Notes: generated by a model from the sequence alone, not told the origin. A stretch of DNA of 64,000 nt from Pseudolabrys sp. FHR47 (GCF_005153485.1 NZ_CP039740.1:3599001-3663000); one strand, 5' to 3'. Counted from the first letter of the stretch, positions 52,847 through 62,021 are shown. Numbers and translations: made by a program.

Positions 52847-54268
52847 TCAGGAGAAATTGAGCTCGATATAAAGGTCAGTAATCTTCGGTGCGATGCCGGC
52901 TTTCTTCCACGAAGCCTTCGCCGGATTCTTCTTCGGATCGCAATCTTGCGGATTGTCGCCGTCCATCTGCAGGACGCGGCCGGACGTCTGTTCTTTCAGC
53001 TTCTTGAAGAGATTGGCGGCGGGCATTTTCCAGCCGTTCTTCTTCTTGATGTTGGGATCCTGCTTGTGCACCGGAATAAGGGCCACCAGGCGATCGTTCG
53101 TCATCATCTCGAAGATCTTCGGCAGGGTCGCGTTGTGACTCGCATGGTGCCCAACCTTGTAGAAAACGGTGCGCGCCATCAGATCCTCGAACGTCGCTCC
53201 ATCCACCCATTCGATTGACGGCCAGCTCAGCCAGTTGCCGGTCTGAGCGTCGGCCGCGAACAGCAGAACCTTGCCGCTGTCAACCAGCTCGATGGCCAGC
53301 ACCAGGCTGGAATTGTTGGTGAACGTGTCGAGATACAGGGCGAGATTTTCGGCTTGCCCGAGCCAGTCTTCGTCGATCGTGCGCCAGGGCGCGGCCTGAT
53401 ATCGTTCGCGCATGCCCTTGAGCCGTTCGGATGGCGCGGCCGCGACAGGCCGCTTGACGCTCTGATCGAACGGAAACTGCGCCTCCTCCGCCAGCATTTC
53501 CTGGCTCTTGCCATCGACGGCGCCCAAGAGCTGCTGCGCAGCCGCGAACTGAGACGCAAGCCCGCGAGCCAGCGAGACGGCGGCGACGTGCTTGTCGTAG
53601 GTCTCGTCCTTCTTGGGATCCTTGTCGAACAGGAGGTCCTCGTCGCGCGGCGGTCCGAGCACGTAGACGCGCACCGCTCCTGCCGGCAGTCCGGGCATGT
53701 TGAGGATCGCGCCCGGTGACAGGTATTTCGGCTTGCCGCTGACCGACTCGAGAAACTTGACGGCATCCGCCGGCAGGACCGGCGGGCCGGCAGCGCCTTT
53801 GGCTTCATAAAATCCGAGGACATCGTCCAGGACTTCGCGGGATCGCGCTCCTCTCACCCCCAGCGCCTTGTTGCGAATCGCGGACTGAACGCCAACCAGC
53901 GCCGATACGAGGTTCTTGTATTCCTTGCCGATCCGGCGCGCCGCGGCGTCCGATGGGTCGTCGAGCCAGGACAACCACACCTCGTTAATGCCGATCTCCT
54001 CGAATTGCGGACCGGCATGAACGAAACCGCTCACATGGTCGTTGTGCTGGTGAGTCCCGACCACCACGTCGATCGGAGCGTTCCCAAGCTCCTTGCCGAT
54101 AGACTTGACGATCTCCTTGAGCCGTTCGGCGGATTCCTTCGAGTTCCTGAAAGAGCCGCAATCGATCAGCATCCGGCTCTTCTTGCGTCCGGCGGTGAAG
54201 GTGACGAGAAAGCAGTCGCCGAGCTCGAAGAGCTTGTACATCCGGACGGTCGCCGAAACCTTCGCCAT
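52847..54268 (-). CDS. Metallo-beta-lactamase-fold hydrolase
   Basis: A 473-residue cytoplasmic protein. The MBL metal site THQHNDH (H73, H75, D77, H78) follows a segment resembling the ComEC/RNase-Z branch (DCFLVTFTAGRKKSRMLIDCG), and VFYKVGHHASHNAT supplies a later histidine pair, giving a full metal site. A long insert (residues about 120-330) with PDxxGxxx-like linkers sits in between. Start ATG 54268 has a G-rich site upstream. It follows a gluzincin gene by 17 bases, so the two form a cassette. Confidence 0.72.
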   Translation of the reverse strand: MAKVSATVRMYKLFELGDCFLVTFTAGRKKSRMLIDCGSFRNSKESAERLKEIVKSIGKELGNAPIDVVVGTHQHNDHVSGFVHAGPQFEEIGINEVWLSWLDDPSDAAARRIGKEYKNLVSALVGVQSAIRNKALGVRGARSREVLDDVLGFYEAKGAAGPPVLPADAVKFLESVSGKPKYLSPGAILNMPGLPAGAVRVYVLGPPRDEDLLFDKDPKKDETYDKHVAAVSLARGLASQFAAAQQLLGAVDGKSQEMLAEEAQFPFDQSVKRPVAAAPSERLKGMRERYQAAPWRTIDEDWLGQAENLALYLDTFTNNSSLVLAIELVDSGKVLLFAADAQTGNWLSWPSIEWVDGATFEDLMARTVFYKVGHHASHNATLPKIFEMMTNDRLVALIPVHKQDPNIKKKNGWKMPAANLFKKLKEQTSGRVLQMDGDNPQDCDPKKNPAKASWKKAGIAPKITDLYIELNFS

Positions 54269-54285
54269 GGCTGCCCCCCGGCGCG

Positions 54286-56220
54286 TCACGCGCCGCTGTG
54301 GAGATGGTTGAAGTTGATACGGCCGGTGCGGCCATCGTCGGCATAGAGCGATTCCGATTCCGGCCCGCTGCCGTCCTCGCCGAGCAGATAGCGGCGCAGG
54401 CGCTCGAAACGCAGGTGGCTTCTGACATTCATCCGCACGATGAAGTCGACCTTGTTCTCCTGCCCCAGATCCAGCACGAGCTGGCACCCGCCGCGGAAAT
54501 ACATCGGCCGCAACACGCCGGCCGAGCCGATGTCGACCGTGACGCGTTGCGTCAGGGAGATGATGACCTGTTCCTTCTGTCGGCCTTCCTCGCGCGCTTC
54601 ACGAAACGCCGCGCGCATCGAGTGCACCTCGATCGGCGGAACGTAATTTTCGTCGTGCTTGCCGTCTTTTACAAAGCGAACGTCATCCGGCCGCGGCTGG
54701 AACAGCTTCGACACCGGCAGCGAGGTCAAGCCCAGCTTGTTGAGGAAAGCCTCCCACTTGGACGGATCGGTGAAATGCACTCTGCTGCCGGTCAACTGCC
54801 TTTGCAGTTCGGCCTGACCTTTCCGGATCGCGTTGTAGATGTCCTGGCGGTCTTCGGCCTCGATCTGACGGCGAATGTGGGGCTTGATCTCGTGGATGAT
54901 CTTGCTCATCACGATTGCTTCGCTTTCGGTCAGGTCGGAGCCCCACCAGCGAAGGCTCTCTGTGGAGAGCGTGTGCACCCGGTCGGGAAATATGCCGCGC
55001 GCGCGGAATGCTTCGATAAGCGCCAGGCGATAGCCGTTTTCGTCGATCGGGGCGATGTCGAGATCGGCGGTGATCAGCGCGCGCAGATAGTCGCCGAAAG
55101 TGATGTCGTTCGGCGGGCAATAATCGAGCGCCCTGATGCAGATATGCAGAAGATGCTCGGCGATCTTGCTGGCCTCCGCCGCCAGCCGCCGGACCAGATC
55201 GTGGCTGATACCGGCTTCGGGGAGCACGCCGGTGCCGTTACTGGCGATACGGAATAGATCCGCCGTCCTAAACTTGTAGACGCGCTGGAACGCATCGAAA
55301 ATGGTAGCAACCAGCACCGCGCCGCGCTCGTGCACTTCGGTCTTGTCGGTATAGTCGAGCGGGCTTGGCTCCAGGGCGCGCCACTCCAGCTTGCCGCGGA
55401 CATTGACCCAGCGGCCGATCATCTGCCGCAAGGCGCCGCGATTGCCTGCCAGCGCCTCGCCGAACTGGGTCGCCAGTTCCCCGAACACGCTGTGGCGATC
55501 GAGGCGGCCGCTCGTCGCCGCCAACTGGTGCTCGACGAGCTCTCGGAACGTGAAGCGCTGCAACAGCGCAACGATATCGGCAAACCCCTCGTGGAATGCG
55601 CCGACATCGAGATTGGTGTCCTCGAGATAGCGGCGGCGAATGCTGTCGAGAATGGCGTGGGTCATTTCATGGGCGACGATGTCCGGGCTGAGGCAGGTGA
55701 AGACCAGCCCGCCAGGATAGTTCGCGCCCTGATACTGCTTGGCCGCGAGGAAGTAGCCGAACAGCAGCGCCCGCTTTTCGGGATCGTAATAGGCATTCGC
55801 TTCGCGCAGCGCGTGCGGATAGATGCGAAGCTGGCCGACATATTCGTCGCCGCGTTTGGCGCCGCCCGCGAACCAGTGGCCCGCCCAGATGAGCTTGCGG
55901 CCAAGCGCACGCTCGAAATGGCGGATGGTCTTCATGGCCACCGCGTAGACAAACTGCTGGTGGAATTGCGGGTTGCCCTCGCTGGGCGCAAGACCTTGTT
56001 GCGACGCTACTTTTTCATCCGACAAATCGACCGGTTCGTACCAGCACGCGCTGGCCGGATCGTAGTCGAGCACCTCGACATACTCGCCACTCGGCCCCGG
56101 CTTCAGCTGCTCGAAAGGGATGCGGTAGACGACTTCATTGATGGCTGCCGTATCGAGCCGGGTAGAAAACCCCGGGTCGAGCGAATAACCGCGCAAGCAT
56201 CGATAAGCCGGCGTGCTCAT
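54286..56220 (-). CDS. Gluzincin-type zinc metallopeptidase (large, unassigned)
   Basis: A 644-residue protein without signal peptide. The zinc motif HEMTH (H184, E185, H188) and the downstream glutamate E211 in FHEGFADIVALL fit the gluzincin clan (thermolysin-like, NExxSD pattern). The catalytic region is preceded by about 180 residues and followed by about 430, including a charged helical part around IIHEIKPHIRRQIEAEDRQD. ATG 56220 is chosen since the upstream frame looks non-coding; the ribosome site is weak. Adjacent to an MBL-fold gene. Role unknown. Confidence 0.62.
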   Translation of the reverse strand: MSTPAYRCLRGYSLDPGFSTRLDTAAINEVVYRIPFEQLKPGPSGEYVEVLDYDPASACWYEPVDLSDEKVASQQGLAPSEGNPQFHQQFVYAVAMKTIRHFERALGRKLIWAGHWFAGGAKRGDEYVGQLRIYPHALREANAYYDPEKRALLFGYFLAAKQYQGANYPGGLVFTCLSPDIVAHEMTHAILDSIRRRYLEDTNLDVGAFHEGFADIVALLQRFTFRELVEHQLAATSGRLDRHSVFGELATQFGEALAGNRGALRQMIGRWVNVRGKLEWRALEPSPLDYTDKTEVHERGAVLVATIFDAFQRVYKFRTADLFRIASNGTGVLPEAGISHDLVRRLAAEASKIAEHLLHICIRALDYCPPNDITFGDYLRALITADLDIAPIDENGYRLALIEAFRARGIFPDRVHTLSTESLRWWGSDLTESEAIVMSKIIHEIKPHIRRQIEAEDRQDIYNAIRKGQAELQRQLTGSRVHFTDPSKWEAFLNKLGLTSLPVSKLFQPRPDDVRFVKDGKHDENYVPPIEVHSMRAAFREAREEGRQKEQVIISLTQRVTVDIGSAGVLRPMYFRGGCQLVLDLGQENKVDFIVRMNVRSHLRFERLRRYLLGEDGSGPESESLYADDGRTGRINFNHLHSGA

Positions 56221-56407
56221 ACACAAGCTCTGGAAGTATTGCGTTATTCCACACGTTAATATTGTATTGCAATCGAATGCAAGACGAAAATGCGCCATCC
56301 GTGCGAGGGAAGAGGCATTCACCGCAACAGAGCTTTGTATGTTATTTTTTAAACAAGGGATCGACGGCCTGTGCCCGAAGCTCTTCCGCGATGGAACGGA
56401 GCCGCCG

Positions 56408-57481
56408 TCAAGCCCGCCGCAGGAACAGCCGCGGCACATGGTCCTTGAAACGCAGGGCCGGCGCCTCGATGAAGCGCCATGACGCCACCGCCAGCGGCGC
56501 GGTGATGACCAGCGTCAAGGCCAGCAGCGCGGGCATGCCGATGTCCGGCAGTTCAACCAGCAGCGCCTGCGCCACCGGCCAGTGATAGATGTAGACGCCG
56601 TAGGAAATGTCGTGCCGCTGCGTCGCCCGCGTCAGTGCGCCGTAACGACGCGCGCCGGCCAGCATCACCGCATGCGCCACCACGACGACATAGGCCGCGT
56701 GCTCCAGCGCCGTGCCGCGCGTCAGCACCACCAGCAGCACCGAACCGATCAACCACCAGGGCGACAGCGACACCCGGTCCCGGTAGTGATACGCGATCAT
56801 GCCCAGCGTGAAGCAGAAGCCGTAACGGCCGAGCTGATAGAGATGCGAGGTGTCGCCGACCTGCTCCATCGCCGCCTGCGCGGTGAACAGCACCAGCGCG
56901 AAGCCGAGCGCGCCCCACAAGGTGCCGGTGCGCCGTGTCCAGCCTGCCGCCGAGAACGCCGCCAGCACCACATAAGCGAGAATCTCGTATTTGATGGTCC
57001 ACAGCGGCGTGTTCACCGCTTCGGCATAAGGCAACCCCTGGAAGACGTGATGCGGTGGCGCCGCCCTGGCGAACTCCACCAGGATGGCGAAGGGATAGAT
57101 CCAGGTGTGCGGATCGCTGAAATAGTCGAGAGGATGCGACGACGACAGCAGCGGCCCCGCGACAAAGGCCATCAGCAGGCCGAACACGAACAGCCCGGGG
57201 ACGATGCGCAGAAACCGCGCCCACAGATAGTCGGACAGATCGGGCCGGCGCTCGACGCTCTGCGACAGCATCAGCCCGGAGAGAAAGAAGAAGGCATTGA
57301 CCGCGTGCTGGCCGAGCGTGAACGGCGTCACCTGCAGCAGCGGATCGAGCCTGTCGTTGCCCGCCCGGATGATGAGCACATGCGACAGCAGCACGGTGAG
57401 CGCTGCGACCAGCCGGATGAGGTTGAACGAGTTCTGATCTGGCGCCAGGTGAGGCGCCAGCATCCGGGCCGGGGTTCGCAT
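56408..57481 (-). CDS. Acyltransferase 3 family membrane protein (OafA-like)
   Basis: A 357-residue membrane-bound acyltransferase with about ten hydrophobic segments. NSFNLIRLVAALTVLLSH is the usual family start including the catalytic arginine/histidine pair, and FFFLSGLMLSQSVERRPDLS and ARFLRIVPGLFVFG follow. Such enzymes O-acylate surface polysaccharides or lipids. Stands alone; the 187 bases to the peptidase gene (56221-56407) are AT-rich and hold its promoter region. Confidence 0.85.
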   Translation of the reverse strand: MRTPARMLAPHLAPDQNSFNLIRLVAALTVLLSHVLIIRAGNDRLDPLLQVTPFTLGQHAVNAFFFLSGLMLSQSVERRPDLSDYLWARFLRIVPGLFVFGLLMAFVAGPLLSSSHPLDYFSDPHTWIYPFAILVEFARAAPPHHVFQGLPYAEAVNTPLWTIKYEILAYVVLAAFSAAGWTRRTGTLWGALGFALVLFTAQAAMEQVGDTSHLYQLGRYGFCFTLGMIAYHYRDRVSLSPWWLIGSVLLVVLTRGTALEHAAYVVVVAHAVMLAGARRYGALTRATQRHDISYGVYIYHWPVAQALLVELPDIGMPALLALTLVITAPLAVASWRFIEAPALRFKDHVPRLFLRRA

Positions 57482-57628
57482 TGCGTATGACGTCCGATTT
57501 CGCCCCGGTTATACGCCGGCAGTTGCGCAGCGAAAGTTACATTGCTCTTCAGCATTGCCGAATTGCTGACAATTGTCCCGAATAACCGGCCGCCGTGTTA
57601 AGCAAGGCTTAACCATGCGGCGCCCCGC

Positions 57629-58066
57629 TCACATCAAACTTAACGTCGCCGCCGCCAGCACCAGATAGCGGCCGACTTTGGCGATCGTGACCAGCAGCAG
57701 AAACACGGGGAACGGTTCGCGCAGCACGCCCGCCACCACGGTGAGCGGATCGCCGATGAACGGCGCCCAACTCAAAAGAAGCGACCAGCGGCCATAGCGG
57801 TGATACCAGCGCTCGGCGCGCGCCAGCGCGTCGCCCTTCACCGGAAACCAGCGCCTATCGCGAAAGCGCTCGATGCCGCGGCCGAGCAGCCAGTTGATGA
57901 CCGAGCCGAGCACATTGCCGGCGCTCGCCACCGCGATCAGCGCCCACACCGCATAATCGCCGGTGAGCAGCAACCCCGCCAGCACCGCCTCCGACTGCGC
58001 CGGCAGGATCGTCGCCGCGATGAGCGCGGTGAGGAACAGTCCCAAATAGACGGTAAGCGCGGTCAT
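57629..58066 (-). CDS. YqaA-like (SNARE-associated/DedA-type) membrane protein
   Basis: A 145-residue inner-membrane protein with four hydrophobic helices; GNVLGSVINWLLGRGIERF and WSLLLSWAPFIGDPLTVVAG are typical of the YqaA group. ATG 58066 gives the natural length. Possible role in lipid transport across the membrane (family-level knowledge). Confidence 0.82.
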   Translation of the reverse strand: MTALTVYLGLFLTALIAATILPAQSEAVLAGLLLTGDYAVWALIAVASAGNVLGSVINWLLGRGIERFRDRRWFPVKGDALARAERWYHRYGRWSLLLSWAPFIGDPLTVVAGVLREPFPVFLLLVTIAKVGRYLVLAAATLSLM

Positions 58067-58102
58067 GGCGAAATCCCGTTTAATCGGGCGCGGCGCCAAA
58101 CG

Positions 58103-58132
58103 CAAAACCCCGCGCAAGGCGGGGTTTTGTTT
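58103..58132. terminator. Rho-independent terminator
   Basis: AAAACCCCGC pairs with GCGGGGTTTT around a short loop, just upstream of the YqaA gene and downstream of the b561 gene (minus strand). Confidence 0.85.
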
Positions 58133-58159
58133 GGAGTGGCCTGTCGGCGCGCGCTTGCA

Positions 58160-58720
58160 TCATGCCCGCTTGCGGCCGGTGAACATGGCTTTGACCAGAT
58201 TCTCGCGATGCTCGAAGCTGGCGAGCAGCACGCCGAGCACATGGAAGACAACCAGGCCCACGGTGAGATTCGCGAATACCTCGTGCACTTCCTCGAGGAC
58301 CTTGGAGCCCCAATAGGCGTCGGTTGTCATCATGATGCCGGTGACGCAGCTGCCGGCGATCAAGACGAGCAGCGCCACGATCATCGCGCCGCCGGCCGGA
58401 TTGTGACCGATATAGCGCGGCGCCCGAAACAGCATGATGTCGCGGAGATAGGCCAGCGTCACACCTGGCGAGCGCACGAAGTTCGAGAAGCGGGCGTGCT
58501 GCGGGCCGACGAAGCCCCAGATCACACGCACCGCCACGATCGCGGCGATCGTGTAGCCGACGGCGATGTGAACCTTTTCGACTTCGTCGGCCGTGGCATA
58601 GGCCACGACAAACAACGTCGCCAGCGACCAGTGGAAAATCCGCACCAGCGGGTCCCAGACCTTGACCGTTGCCGGCGGCGTGACGCCGCCGGCTTCGATG
58701 ACGGGAGAAGCTTGGCTCAT
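58160..58720 (-). CDS. Cytochrome b561 family protein
   Basis: A 186-residue diheme b-type cytochrome. KVWDPLVRIFHWSLATLFVV contains the first histidine of the family, four hydrophobic helices carry further histidines (HIAVGYTIAA; VHEVFANLTVGLVVFHVLG). Start ATG 58720. It follows a PepSY gene by 11 bases, so electron transfer and the PepSY protein share a transcript behind a TGTCAG-repeat site. Confidence 0.85.
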   Translation of the reverse strand: MSQASPVIEAGGVTPPATVKVWDPLVRIFHWSLATLFVVAYATADEVEKVHIAVGYTIAAIVAVRVIWGFVGPQHARFSNFVRSPGVTLAYLRDIMLFRAPRYIGHNPAGGAMIVALLVLIAGSCVTGIMMTTDAYWGSKVLEEVHEVFANLTVGLVVFHVLGVLLASFEHRENLVKAMFTGRKRA

Positions 58721-58731
58721 GATGCCTGGCC

Positions 58732-59010
58732 TCAGTTCTGGCCGACGATCTGGCCGCTGGTCGGATCGAGGAACAGCTCCACCTGGTTGCCGTTCTTGTC
58801 GATCGTGTAGAACTCGCCGCAGGCCTTGGCGAGCTTGGCCTTGCGCACCTGATAACCCTGCCCTTCGAGCTTGGACTGCAGTTGCTGCGTCGACAGCCAC
58901 TGGTTCTGCGGCGCGTTGGTGCAGGGCCGGCCGAGGCTGCCGGCATAGGCGGCGCCCGAGGCACCGAGAATCGCGGCGGCGGCGGCGAGAATGACAAGCT
59001 TGCGCATCAT
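58732..59010 (-). CDS. Small PepSY-domain secreted protein
   Basis: A 92-residue exported protein: signal peptide (MMRKLVILAAAAAILGASGA), then LQSKLEGQGYQVRKAKLAKA and a terminal DPTSGQIV characteristic of PepSY. Start at 59010 has GGAG 5 bases upstream. Comes directly before the b561 gene. Confidence 0.75.
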   Translation of the reverse strand: MMRKLVILAAAAAILGASGAAYAGSLGRPCTNAPQNQWLSTQQLQSKLEGQGYQVRKAKLAKACGEFYTIDKNGNQVELFLDPTSGQIVGQN

Positions 59011-59099
59011 GATCTCCAATCTGTTCGTCCGGACCACACCATGTGGCCGTCGATGGTGCCACCTTGCACGAAGGCCACTGACTGCCGCCTGATGGCCGA

Positions 59100-59116
59100 T
59101 GTCAGCGAATTGTCAG
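59100..59116. promoter_or_regulatory. TGTCAG direct repeat, candidate response-regulator site (PepSY/b561 operon)
   Basis: TGTCAG-CGAAT-TGTCAG: two identical hexamers 11 bp apart, one helical turn, typical of OmpR-family binding sites. Placed 90 bases before the PepSY start on the minus strand. Confidence 0.65.
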
Positions 59117-59200
59117 CATCGGTGACAGCGGGACGCCGACATGAAAACGGGCCGGCAATGCTGCCGGCCCGCTTCGGGAACGAGGTCTGTGAATTGCCGC

Positions 59201-59458
59201 TCAGTTGCGATCGCCGTGCGAGCGGTCGTGGCGTTCGTAACGGTCATGCCCGTCATCGTCGCCGTCGTCGTCATGATCGCGCATGTCACGCACGTGTTCG
59301 CGCCGCTCGTAACGGTCGCGATCGCCCGAGCGGCCGTCGCTGACGCGCTCCTGCGCGACCTGACGCGCGCCCGGCGCCGCGTCATCATTGCTGGCCTGCG
59401 CCACCGTCGCCAGTCCAAGAAGAGCCGCCAGGGCCCCGAAAATGATAGCCTTCCGCAT
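59201..59458 (-). CDS. Small secreted His/Asp-rich protein
   Basis: An 85-residue exported protein (signal MRKAIIFGALAALLGLATVA) whose mature part is unusually charged: RYERREHVRDMRDHDDDGDD and HDRYERHDRSHGDRN. Such a stretch might bind metal ions (inference). Divergent from the PepSY/regulator operon, sharing the TGTCAG-repeat control region. Confidence 0.65.
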   Translation of the reverse strand: MRKAIIFGALAALLGLATVAQASNDDAAPGARQVAQERVSDGRSGDRDRYERREHVRDMRDHDDDGDDDGHDRYERHDRSHGDRN

Positions 59459-59547
59459 GGTCCGTCTCCTGTTTCCGCGTGGGCCGCTTATTCGGCCCAG
59501 GCAGGCGGACCATGCGCCTCGGCCGCTGACGGGCGCCTGTTGATCCA

Positions 59548-59564
59548 TGTCAGCCATTTGTCAG
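59548..59564. promoter_or_regulatory. TGTCAG direct repeat, candidate response-regulator site (divergent promoter)
   Basis: TGTCAG-CCATT-TGTCAG, the same hexamers with the same 11-bp spacing as at 59100-59116. It lies between the small His/Asp-rich gene and the PepSY-regulator-kinase operon, 46 bases before the latter. Confidence 0.65.
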
Positions 59565-59609
59565 GTCGTTTGCGGCATGGTGGCGGCAACCCCAAAGGTA
59601 TGACGGCTC

Positions 59610-59939
59610 ATGCGTTTACGATGGTTTCCCTTCGGTCTGGCCATGCTGCTGGCCGCGGCCGGTCTGACTGGCGGATTGCACCCGGCCGCCGCCGACGATC
59701 ACGACGACAAGCGGCATGACGCCGTGCGCCGCGCCGTCGAGGCCGGCGAAATCCGCTCGCTCGCCGACATCATCGCCGACGTGCGCGACAAGCTGCCCGG
59801 CGACATCGCCGGCGTCGAGATCGAGCGCGAGAAAGGTCGCTGGCTCTACGAATTCCGCGTGATCGACAAACGCGGCCGCCTGTTCGAAGTCTACATCGAT
59901 GCCCGCGACGGCACGATCCAGCGCGTCAAGGAGAAGTAA
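59610..59939 (+). CDS. PepSY-domain secreted protein
   Basis: A 109-residue exported protein: a signal peptide (about residues 1-28), then SLADIIADVRDKLPGDIAGV and a terminal YIDARDGTIQRVKEK typical of PepSY. Overlaps the response-regulator start by one base (TAATG), so it is an integral member of the two-component operon and may sense or modulate the kinase. Confidence 0.75.
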   Translation: MRLRWFPFGLAMLLAAAGLTGGLHPAAADDHDDKRHDAVRRAVEAGEIRSLADIIADVRDKLPGDIAGVEIEREKGRWLYEFRVIDKRGRLFEVYIDARDGTIQRVKEK

Positions 59940-60604
59940 TGCGGCTGCTTCTCGTCGAGGACGATAAACGCATTGCCGACGACATCAAGCGCGCCCTCGG
60001 CGCCGCCGGCTATGTCGTCGACACCGCGCGCGACGGCGAGGACGCCTGGTTCCGCGGCGACACCGAGGACTATGGCGCGATCATTCTCGACCTCGGCCTG
60101 CCCGGCATGGACGGCCTTGCCGTGCTCAAGCGCTGGCGCGCGGGCGGCCGGCATATGCCGGTGCTGATCCTCACCGCACGCGGCAGCTGGGCCGAGCGCG
60201 TCGACGGCATCGACGCCGGCGCCGACGATTACCTGCCGAAGCCGTTCCGCATGGAGGAATTGCTGGCGCGGCTGCGCTCGATCGTGCGCCGCTCCGCCGG
60301 CCATGCCTCCTCCGTGCTCAGCGCCGGCGACATCACGCTCGACGAGCGCCAGATGAAAGTGAGCCTGCGCGGCGCGCCGGTGATGCTGTCGCCGCTGGAG
60401 TATCGCGTCGTCGCTTATCTGTTGCGCAACAAGGGCCGGGTCGTCTCCCAGCATGAGCTCGATGAAAACGTCTACGGGCCGAACGAGGACCACGATTCGA
60501 ATGCGCTGGAAGTGCTGATCGGCCGCGTCCGCAAGAAGCTCGGCCCCGCGCTGATCGAAACGCGCCGCGGCTTCGGCTATCTCGTGCCGGAGACGATGCC
60601 GTGA
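59939..60604 (+). CDS. OmpR-family response regulator
   Basis: A 221-residue two-domain regulator: receiver with E8/D9 and D51 (IILDLGLPGMDG), lysine in LPKPFRMEE, then winged-helix LSPLEYRVVAYLLRNKGRVV and ALEVLIGRVRKKLG. It may belong to the FeuP-like group of alphaproteobacteria, but this is uncertain. Overlaps the kinase start by 4 bases. Likely reader of the TGTCAG repeats. Confidence 0.9.
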   Translation: MRLLLVEDDKRIADDIKRALGAAGYVVDTARDGEDAWFRGDTEDYGAIILDLGLPGMDGLAVLKRWRAGGRHMPVLILTARGSWAERVDGIDAGADDYLPKPFRMEELLARLRSIVRRSAGHASSVLSAGDITLDERQMKVSLRGAPVMLSPLEYRVVAYLLRNKGRVVSQHELDENVYGPNEDHDSNALEVLIGRVRKKLGPALIETRRGFGYLVPETMP

Positions 60605-61956
60605 AGCCCGGCTCGCTGCGGCTGCGCCTCATCGCCGGCGGCATCGTCGCGATCCTGATCGCGCTCAGCATCGCCGGCCTCGGCCTCACCGTGCTGTTCC
60701 AGCGCCACGTCACGCGCACGCTCACCGACGATCTCGACGTTCACCTCCGCCAGTTGATCGCGGGCATCGATGTCGGCCCGCAGGGCGAGTTGGTCGTCAC
60801 GCGGCCGCCCGCCGATCCGCGCTTTGCCGATCCCCTGTCGGGCCTGTACTGGCAGGTCGAGGGCGCGAGCGGCCAGTTGCTGCGCTCGCGCTCGCTGTGG
60901 GACATGACGCTGAAGCTGCCACCCGACGCGCTTTCGCCCGGCGACACGCATATCCACGAACTGTGGGGCCCCGCGCACACGCGGCTGCTGGTCGCCGAGC
61001 GCAGCATCGTGCTGTCCGGCGGCGGGCGGAATCCGTCGGCGCGCATCGCGGTCGCGGTCGATCTCGGCCGCGTCGCCGCCGCGACCGTCGCCTTCGGCAA
61101 GGACCTTGCCATCGCGCTCGGCCTGCTCGCTTTGGTGCTGGCGATCGCGACCTCCATTCAGGTCGGGCTTGGCCTGCGGCCGCTGGACAGCCTGCGCCGC
61201 GGCATCGCCGACATCAGGGCCGGGCGGCGCAGCGACCTGCCCGCCGCCGTGCCGGCGGAGGTCCAGCCGCTGGTCGAGGAAGTCAACGCGCTGCTGGAGG
61301 CGCAGGCCGGCGAGATCGAGCGGTCGCGCGGCCGCGCCGCCGATCTGGCGCATGGCCTGAAGACGCCGCTGGCGGCGCTGGCCTCCGACGTCGCGCGCCT
61401 GCGCGAGAGCGGCCAGGATGCGGTGGCGAGCGATATCGAGGCCGTCGGCGAGGCCATGAGCCGCCATGTCGATCGCGAACTTGCGCTCGCGCGCGTGCGC
61501 GGGCGCGTTCGCTTGCGCCCGGATGTCTTCACCGCGCTGGCGCCGCTGGCGCGCGCGCTGGTCGCGACCTTGTCGCGCACGCCGGCCGCGCAGCATTTGT
61601 CATTCGAGATCGACATTGCCGACACCGCGATGGCGCCGTTCGATCGCACCGATCTGGCCGAAGTGCTCGGCAATCTTCTCGAGAACGCGGTGCGTCATGC
61701 TCGCACGCGCGTTCGCATCTCCGGCGGCGGCGACAATGCGGCCATCCATGTCGAGGACGATGGCGCGGGCATTGCCGAGAGCGAATTGCCGCTCGTGCTG
61801 GAGCGCGGCGTGCGCCTCGACGAACGCGGCGGCGCCGGCCTCGGGCTTTCCATCGTCCAGGACGTGCTCGCCGCCTATAACTGGCGCCTGACGCTGACGC
61901 GCTCCGCGCTCGGCGGCGTCAAGGCGACGATTGCTCCGGAGGGGGTGAAACTCTGA
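60601..61956 (+). CDS. Sensor histidine kinase
   Basis: A 451-residue inner-membrane kinase, partner of the upstream regulator. First membrane helix at about residues 7-32, a periplasmic domain of about 130 residues, second helix at about 160-184, then HAMP. Phosphoacceptor H251 lies in LAHGLKTPLAAL; N-box NLLENAVRHA, G1 VEDDGAGI and G2 GGAGLGLSIV are intact. GTG start overlaps the regulator stop. Confidence 0.92.
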   Translation: MKPGSLRLRLIAGGIVAILIALSIAGLGLTVLFQRHVTRTLTDDLDVHLRQLIAGIDVGPQGELVVTRPPADPRFADPLSGLYWQVEGASGQLLRSRSLWDMTLKLPPDALSPGDTHIHELWGPAHTRLLVAERSIVLSGGGRNPSARIAVAVDLGRVAAATVAFGKDLAIALGLLALVLAIATSIQVGLGLRPLDSLRRGIADIRAGRRSDLPAAVPAEVQPLVEEVNALLEAQAGEIERSRGRAADLAHGLKTPLAALASDVARLRESGQDAVASDIEAVGEAMSRHVDRELALARVRGRVRLRPDVFTALAPLARALVATLSRTPAAQHLSFEIDIADTAMAPFDRTDLAEVLGNLLENAVRHARTRVRISGGGDNAAIHVEDDGAGIAESELPLVLERGVRLDERGGAGLGLSIVQDVLAAYNWRLTLTRSALGGVKATIAPEGVKL

Positions 61957-61963
61957 ACCACTG

Positions 61964-62001
61964 CAAAGCCCCCGGCACGCGAAGCGCCGGGGACTTCTTT
62001 G
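61964..62001 (+). terminator. Terminator-like hairpin after the kinase
   Basis: CCCCGGC pairs with GCCGGGG, followed by ACTTCTTTGTT; close after the kinase stop. Confidence 0.7.
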
Positions 62002-62021
62002 TTCCAACAGGCAGTCGTCGC

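Noticed and set aside
56221..56439. N-terminal extension of the gluzincin gene to 56439
   Set aside because: The added part is unlike a protein domain, AT-rich, and overlaps the acyltransferase 3' end; ATG 56220 is more plausible.
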